DNA of 32,200 nucleotides from Thermodesulfovibrio sp. (lineage in GTDB: Bacteria > Nitrospirota > Thermodesulfovibrionia > UBA6902), in contig JALSHG010000009.1 in assembly GCA_026982355.1 (NCBI GenBank), forward strand, positions 1 through 32,200, in the 5' to 3' direction. This document shows, piece after piece, positions 31,280 through 32,200 of the stretch. The translations under genes and the position numbers were made by a program. The notes beneath the pieces are model-generated. The model made no database searches. It worked only from the letters and a program-made list of their open reading frames with translations, and was not told the origin of the DNA. Every line of letters starts with the position of its first letter. The first letter of the stretch is position 1.

Positions 31280-31492
31280 CCTTAATGTTGCATAAACGGG
31301 CAGGAGAGTCCGCCGTAAAACCTTTATAAAGCGATAAGACATTGGAGTTACATCTTTATTGCCGGAATTAACGGAAAGTGAAGTCCGGAAAGACGTCGAA
31401 ATGCCGTGCGGGATATGTCCTGAAGGTATCGCGGATAAAGCTTTTCCGCCGGACTCTCCTGCCGCGGGCGACGTTTTTATGCAACTGTAAGG
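31280..31492 (+). mobile_element. Complete 213-bp MITE-like element
   Basis: The longest complete copy of the interspersed family. The ends are imperfect inverted repeats: CCTTAATGTTGCATAAACG at 31280 and its near-complement ending TTTTTATGCAACTGTAAGG at 31492. Inside, GGCAGGAGAGTCCGCCG pairs with a second inner inverted copy (CGCCGGACTCTCCTGCC) near 31447-31463. The interior carries no transposase. A 29-codon open frame (31401-31490) is too short and is not conserved in the other copies. The 57-bp copies look like deletion products that kept only the ends. Confidence 0.8.
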
Positions 31493-31500
31493 TATAATTA

Positions 31501-31531
31501 CCATTAATGTTGCATAAGGAGGCAGTGGAGC
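31501..31531 (+). repeat. Interspersed repeat left end, directly upstream of the PsiE-like gene
   Basis: CATTAATGTTGCATAAGG followed by AGGCAGTGGAG. Its GTGGAG (31525-31530) serves as the ribosome site of the next gene. Confidence 0.65.
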
Positions 31532-31537
31532 TTTATC

Positions 31538-31981
31538 ATGATGAAGCAGAAAAAGACATTTTCCGGTGCCGAGTTTTTCAGGAAATTCCTGCTGAAGGCG
31601 GATATACTGTTTCATGTAATCGCCGCCATCCTGCTTCTTGTTGCTTGCGCCTTCATGCTGTTTTACGCTTTTCTGAACATACTGGAGCCTTCACGTTATT
31701 CCGCAATCGCGCTGGTGAATGATGTACTGCTTGCCCTGATAATCCTCGAGCTGCTGTGGACGGTCATCAGGTTTTTGAAGAGACAAAAGTTTTCACTGAG
31801 CCCGTTTCTGGCTATCGGGATAATAGCGGCTGTAAGGAGGATACTGCTGATAGAGGCACAGACCTCGCTCATGGAACACGTTGCCGTGGAGAAACTTTAC
31901 GAGATGGGCCTCAGCGCCGTGGTGGTCATAATTCTCATGATCGCATATTATCTGTCCGTAAAGGCGCACAGGCTTGAATAG
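31538..31981 (+). CDS. PsiE-like membrane protein
   Basis: A 147-residue protein with four hydrophobic segments (about 25-48, 57-77, 87-100 and 120-141) in the order of the PsiE family (phosphate-starvation-inducible, function unknown). The stretch FSLSPFLAIGIIAAVRRILL (about 85-104) is typical of the family. There are two adjacent ATGs (31538 and 31541); the ribosome site GTGGAG fits either. It stands alone between two MITE-like copies, with no visible link to the hydantoinase gene upstream. Confidence 0.8.
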   Translation: MMKQKKTFSGAEFFRKFLLKADILFHVIAAILLLVACAFMLFYAFLNILEPSRYSAIALVNDVLLALIILELLWTVIRFLKRQKFSLSPFLAIGIIAAVRRILLIEAQTSLMEHVAVEKLYEMGLSAVVVIILMIAYYLSVKAHRLE

Positions 31982-32058
31982 GCCCTGATGTTGAATGAAC
32001 AGCAAGGAGAGACCGCGCAATACCTTCGGCCCCCACGCGAGCCCGCCGGCAATGTTTT

Positions 32059-32200
32059 CCTTAATGTTGCATAAGCCGGCTGTGGAGTCCGGCGTAAAAC
32101 CTTTATAAAGCGATGGGATACAGGAAAATGTCTTTGTTGCAGGACTTAACGGAGAGTGAAATGCCCAAAGACGGCAATATGCCGTGCGGGATATGTCCTG
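32059..32200 (+). mobile_element. MITE-like element, partial at the window end
   Basis: It begins CCTTAATGTTGCATAAGCC and follows the interior of the 31280-31492 copy (TAAAACCTTTATAAAGCGAT, later ATGCCGTGCGGGATATGTCC) with scattered substitutions until the window ends. The shared interior shows that the long form is an ancestral unit and not a chance junction. Confidence 0.8.

Noticed and set aside
31401-31490. 29-codon open frame starting MPCGICPEG inside the MITE-like element
   Set aside because: The frame is not kept in the other copies, where the right-end sequence differs in length, so it is probably chance.
5091-32200. CRISPR array from the recurring short repeats
   Set aside because: The repeats are scattered in intergenic gaps kilobases apart, palindromic and variable; no regular spacers exist.

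Overview
The window looks like a stretch of a Gram-negative, anaerobic or micro-aerobic bacterial genome. Twin-arginine and lipoprotein signals, a periplasm-facing molybdoenzyme and a quinol-oxidising cytochrome bc complex all point that way. The cytochrome b and type II molybdoenzyme resemble those of Nitrospirota or Desulfobacterota, but that placement is inference. Two compositional regimes meet near 4.9-5.1 kb. The left 4.9 kb is visibly AT-rich (roughly 40% GC by eye); the rest is GC-rich (roughly 60% by eye) and dotted with one family of short palindromic repeats that is absent from the left part.

Left part (1-4875, + strand): an MNT nucleotidyltransferase/HEPN toxin-antitoxin pair sits between two copies of a 47-bp direct repeat. 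It is followed by an unfamiliar four-gene cassette: a 611-aa protein with a receiver-like N-terminus, a long helical middle and a C-terminal 2-TM pore-loop-like segment; a three-TM protein; a degenerate receiver-like protein; and a protein with a complete receiver domain. No kinase is visible. This is a candidate undescribed membrane-acting signalling or defence system.

Middle part (5185-18234, - strand): twelve genes read leftwards from an ArsR-type regulator. In transcription order they are a small exported protein, a two-domain rhodanese lipoprotein, a YeeE/YedE sulfur-compound permease, the alpha and beta subunits of a type II DMSO-reductase-family molybdoenzyme, a Rieske protein, a fused cytochrome b, a pentaheme cytochrome c fused to a heme-b gamma-subunit domain, a TVP38/DedA-type membrane protein, an exported rhodanese and an HdrD-like Fe-S protein. 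The set reads as one electron-transfer chain between the quinone pool and a sulfur- or selenium-type oxyanion, with sulfane-sulfur handling. The permease and the small rhodanese each carry one in-frame UGA exactly at the family's key cysteine, each followed at the right distance by a bacterial SECIS-like hairpin. I annotate both as selenoproteins.

Right part (18533-31981, + strand): an ArsS-like radical SAM protein, two LivJ/LivH pairs sharing single LivM, LivG and LivF genes, an ArsM-like methyltransferase, a fused HyuA-HyuB hydantoinase/5-oxoprolinase and a PsiE-like membrane protein. Two copies of a structured RNA (123 and about 141 nt), each with its own -10 box and intrinsic terminator, precede the ArsS gene and the second LivJ. 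I do not recognise this RNA. About fifteen copies of a MITE-like palindromic repeat fill the gaps between genes from 5.09 kb to the window end; the largest complete one is 213 bp.
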